DNA of 64,000 nucleotides, taken from the NCBI RefSeq assembly GCF_003171715.1, contig NZ_QGHL01000008.1, positions 62,001 to 126,000 on the forward strand. Direction: 5' to 3'. The translations under genes were made by a program, and so were the position numbers. Below, piece after piece: positions 62,726 to 64,000 of the stretch. The stretch is from Novosphingobium meiothermophilum (GTDB lineage Bacteria; Pseudomonadota; Alphaproteobacteria; Sphingomonadales; Sphingomonadaceae). The notes beneath the pieces were generated by a model. The model had not been told where the DNA came from. It saw only the letters and a program-made list of their open reading frames with translations, and did no database searches. The first letter of the stretch is position 1, and every line of letters starts with the position of its first letter.

Positions 62726-63133
62726 ATGACCAGCGTTCAACCGCTGTCGGCCAAGGCCGGCACCGCCCCCCAGACCCCTCAATCCCCGGCCGATCATTCG
62801 CCCGCAGCGCTGCACGATCTCGTGCTCCGCTCGCTCGACGACGATCAGGCGCAGGAAGTGGTTTCGATCCCGCTCGAAGGCAAAAGCTCGGTTGCCGATT
62901 ACATGGTGATCGCGTCGGGCCGATCCACGCGTCAGGTGGCCGCGATGGCGCAGAAGCTGGCCGAGCGGATCAAGCATGGCGGCTTCGGCCACGTGCGGAT
63001 CGAGGGGCTTCCGGCGGCAGACTGGGTGCTGATCGATGCCGGGGATGTGGTGGTCCACCTCTTCCGCCCGGAAGTGCGCACGTTCTACAATCTCGAACGC
63101 ATGTGGGCCTTCGGAGACGCAGGCGCGGCCTGA
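62726..63133 (+). CDS. rsfS: Ribosomal silencing factor RsfS
   Basis: 135 residues with an N-terminal extension of about 24. ALHDLVLRSLDDDQAQEVVSIPLEGKSSVADYMVIASGRSTRQV is the family core, and GLPAADWVLIDAGDVVVHLFRPEVRTFYNLERMW closes it. It binds ribosomal protein L14 and blocks subunit joining when nutrients are short. Second-to-last complete gene of the proA-nadD-rsfS-rlmH series. Confidence 0.94.
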   Translation: MTSVQPLSAKAGTAPQTPQSPADHSPAALHDLVLRSLDDDQAQEVVSIPLEGKSSVADYMVIASGRSTRQVAAMAQKLAERIKHGGFGHVRIEGLPAADWVLIDAGDVVVHLFRPEVRTFYNLERMWAFGDAGAA

Positions 63134-63247
63134 TCGGGGTTGCTGCACCCGTGGCAGCGACGCCCTGAGGGCGTGTCTGCGCGCGCAGCCATGATGGCAA
63201 CTTTGCCGGGGATTCATTTCCTCGCCGATCCCCGCTAGACGGGGCCA

Positions 63248-63673
63248 ATGCTGCTGCATGTCATCGCTCGCGGAAAGATCGGCCGCTCGCCGGAGGCGGA
63301 ACTGGTTGACCGCTATGCCCGGCGGATTGCGTGGGATTGGAAAGTCACCGAATTGCCAGACCGTGGCGGCACCGTGCCCGCGCCTGCGCAGACGCCTTTG
63401 CGCACGGTGGCGCTTGATGAACGGGGGCGACAGCTCACCTCGGCCGAGTTCGCCGCAATCCTTGGCCGCTGGCGCGATGATGGTGTGCGCGAAGCGCGCT
63501 TCCTGATCGGTGCGGCCGACGGACACGACGAGGCACTGCGCGGCTCGGCCGATCTGCTGATCGCCTTCGGCAAGGCAACCTGGCCGCACATGCTGGCGCG
63601 GGCGATGCTTGCCGAACAGCTCTGGCGCGCCACCAGCATTCTGGCTGGCCATCCTTATCACCGCGAGGGATAA
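63248..63673 (+). CDS. rlmH: 23S rRNA (pseudouridine1915-N3)-methyltransferase RlmH
   Basis: 141 residues, normal for this SPOUT (knotted) enzyme that methylates pseudouridine 1915 in 23S helix 69. [37 protein letters not shown] and [26 protein letters not shown] are conserved. The rsfS-rlmH pair is a widespread arrangement. Confidence 0.96.
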   Translation: MLLHVIARGKIGRSPEAELVDRYARRIAWDWKVTELPDRGGTVPAPAQTPLRTVALDERGRQLTSAEFAAILGRWRDDGVREARFLIGAADGHDEALRGSADLLIAFGKATWPHMLARAMLAEQLWRATSILAGHPYHREG

Positions 63674-63682
63674 GCGCACGCC

Positions 63683-64000
63683 ATGACGTCAGCGCGCACC
63701 TTCGTTTTCATGATCCTGCTGCTGGCGGGGGCAGCGGGCTGGCAGGTCATGGCGCAGCAGCCCAGCCCCTATGCGGATGCGGGCGATGCGGGCGATGCCC
63801 TGCGCCGCGCGGGCGAGGTTCTCGCCCGGTCGCGCGCGCGGGCCGAACAGCTTGAGCAGGCCGCACGCAAGGCGCGGGCCGAGGCTGACCGCACCGCGCG
63901 CGAGGCCGCAGCGGTGGCGGCGCGGATCCAGCAGTCCGAGGCCGAGATCCAGATGGCCCAGACCCGCATCGCCATGATCGACCGGCAACGCGAAGTCCTG
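63683..64000 (+). CDS. EnvC-like murein hydrolase activator, N-terminal part (cut by window end)
   Basis: The frame starts at ATG 63683 and is open for 106 codons to the right edge. Residues 1-25 form a signal peptide (VFMILLLAGAAGWQVMAQ), then an Ala/Arg/Glu-rich coiled coil (EQLEQAARKARAEADRTAREAAAVAARIQQSEAEIQMAQ). This matches the N-terminus of EnvC/M23 activators of amidases, which would carry a LytM domain later. Position directly after rlmH is where sphingomonads keep it. Function is inference because the C-terminus is missing. Confidence 0.7.
   Translation, partial: MTSARTFVFMILLLAGAAGWQVMAQQPSPYADAGDAGDALRRAGEVLARSRARAEQLEQAARKARAEADRTAREAAAVAARIQQSEAEIQMAQTRIAMIDRQREVL

Overview
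The window is GC-rich, densely coded chromosomal DNA of an alphaproteobacterium, most likely order Sphingomonadales (Novosphingobium/Sphingobium-like). This is inferred from the encoded proteins: long-form Rho, an Asp-type HemB, PtsP and PtsN with no rpoN beside hpf, and alphaproteobacterial families (DUF1491, DUF1192, RcdA/DUF1465, TrcR/DUF1013, DUF465, the hemE-PpsR divergence). I see no rRNA, tRNA, phage, IS or CRISPR. About 65 protein genes fill the window, and only three gaps exceed 300 bases (9518-9868, 20862-21225, 60348-60664).

Layout. 1-6.4 kb: a glycine-zipper envelope protein (cut by the left edge), free-methionine sulfoxide reductase, a sorbosone-dehydrogenase-like protein, a DUF815 ATPase, an acyl-CoA dehydrogenase and threonylcarbamoyl-AMP synthase. 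6.5-13.5 kb: rho-hemJ-hemE run leftward and ppsR-maf-aroE-coaE-dnaQ run rightward. The 351-bp gap between them carries five DnaA-box-like TCCACA cores and sits where the Caulobacter and Rickettsia chromosomal origins lie, so it is a candidate oriC. 13.5-16.6 kb: hpf, ptsN, a hotdog thioesterase, DUF1491 and a SleB-type hydrolase. 16.7-20.9 kb: rpe-heparinase-purH on the minus strand.

21.2-30.6 kb: a lipid and envelope region. It encodes inositol-1-phosphate synthase (Ino1), a sugar-1-phosphate nucleotidyltransferase, a GT4 glycosyltransferase and a CDP-alcohol phosphatidyltransferase, followed by an MFS carrier, a phospholipid N-methyltransferase-like protein, a membrane protein, lipB and a small lipoprotein. 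The first four fit a CDP-inositol route to an inositol-phosphate lipid or glycolipid; this is the best candidate for an under-described system here.

30.6-37.6 kb: a CitE-like lyase, Old Yellow Enzyme, an EamA transporter, nadA, DUF4230, an MBL hydrolase, RcdA and two small DUF465 proteins. 37.8-47.3 kb: ptsP, a RodZ-like protein, YbgF/CpoB, tilS (no canonical start codon in frame with its ATP-binding loop), ftsH and an M23 peptidase. 47.3-53.9 kb: hemB, gamma-carbonic anhydrase, DUF167, an SDR, DUF1275, a truncated haemoglobin, and an ATP-dependent ligase with its MBL exonuclease partner. 54-64 kb: clpA, DUF1192, a quinone oxidoreductase, trcR, bactofilin with an M23 peptidase, and proA-nadD-rsfS-rlmH followed by an EnvC-like protein cut by the right edge.

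The themes are core replication and cell-cycle functions, haem and NAD synthesis, nitrogen-PTS signalling, proteolysis (FtsH, ClpA) and envelope remodelling. Product names rest on motifs read by eye; no database search was run.
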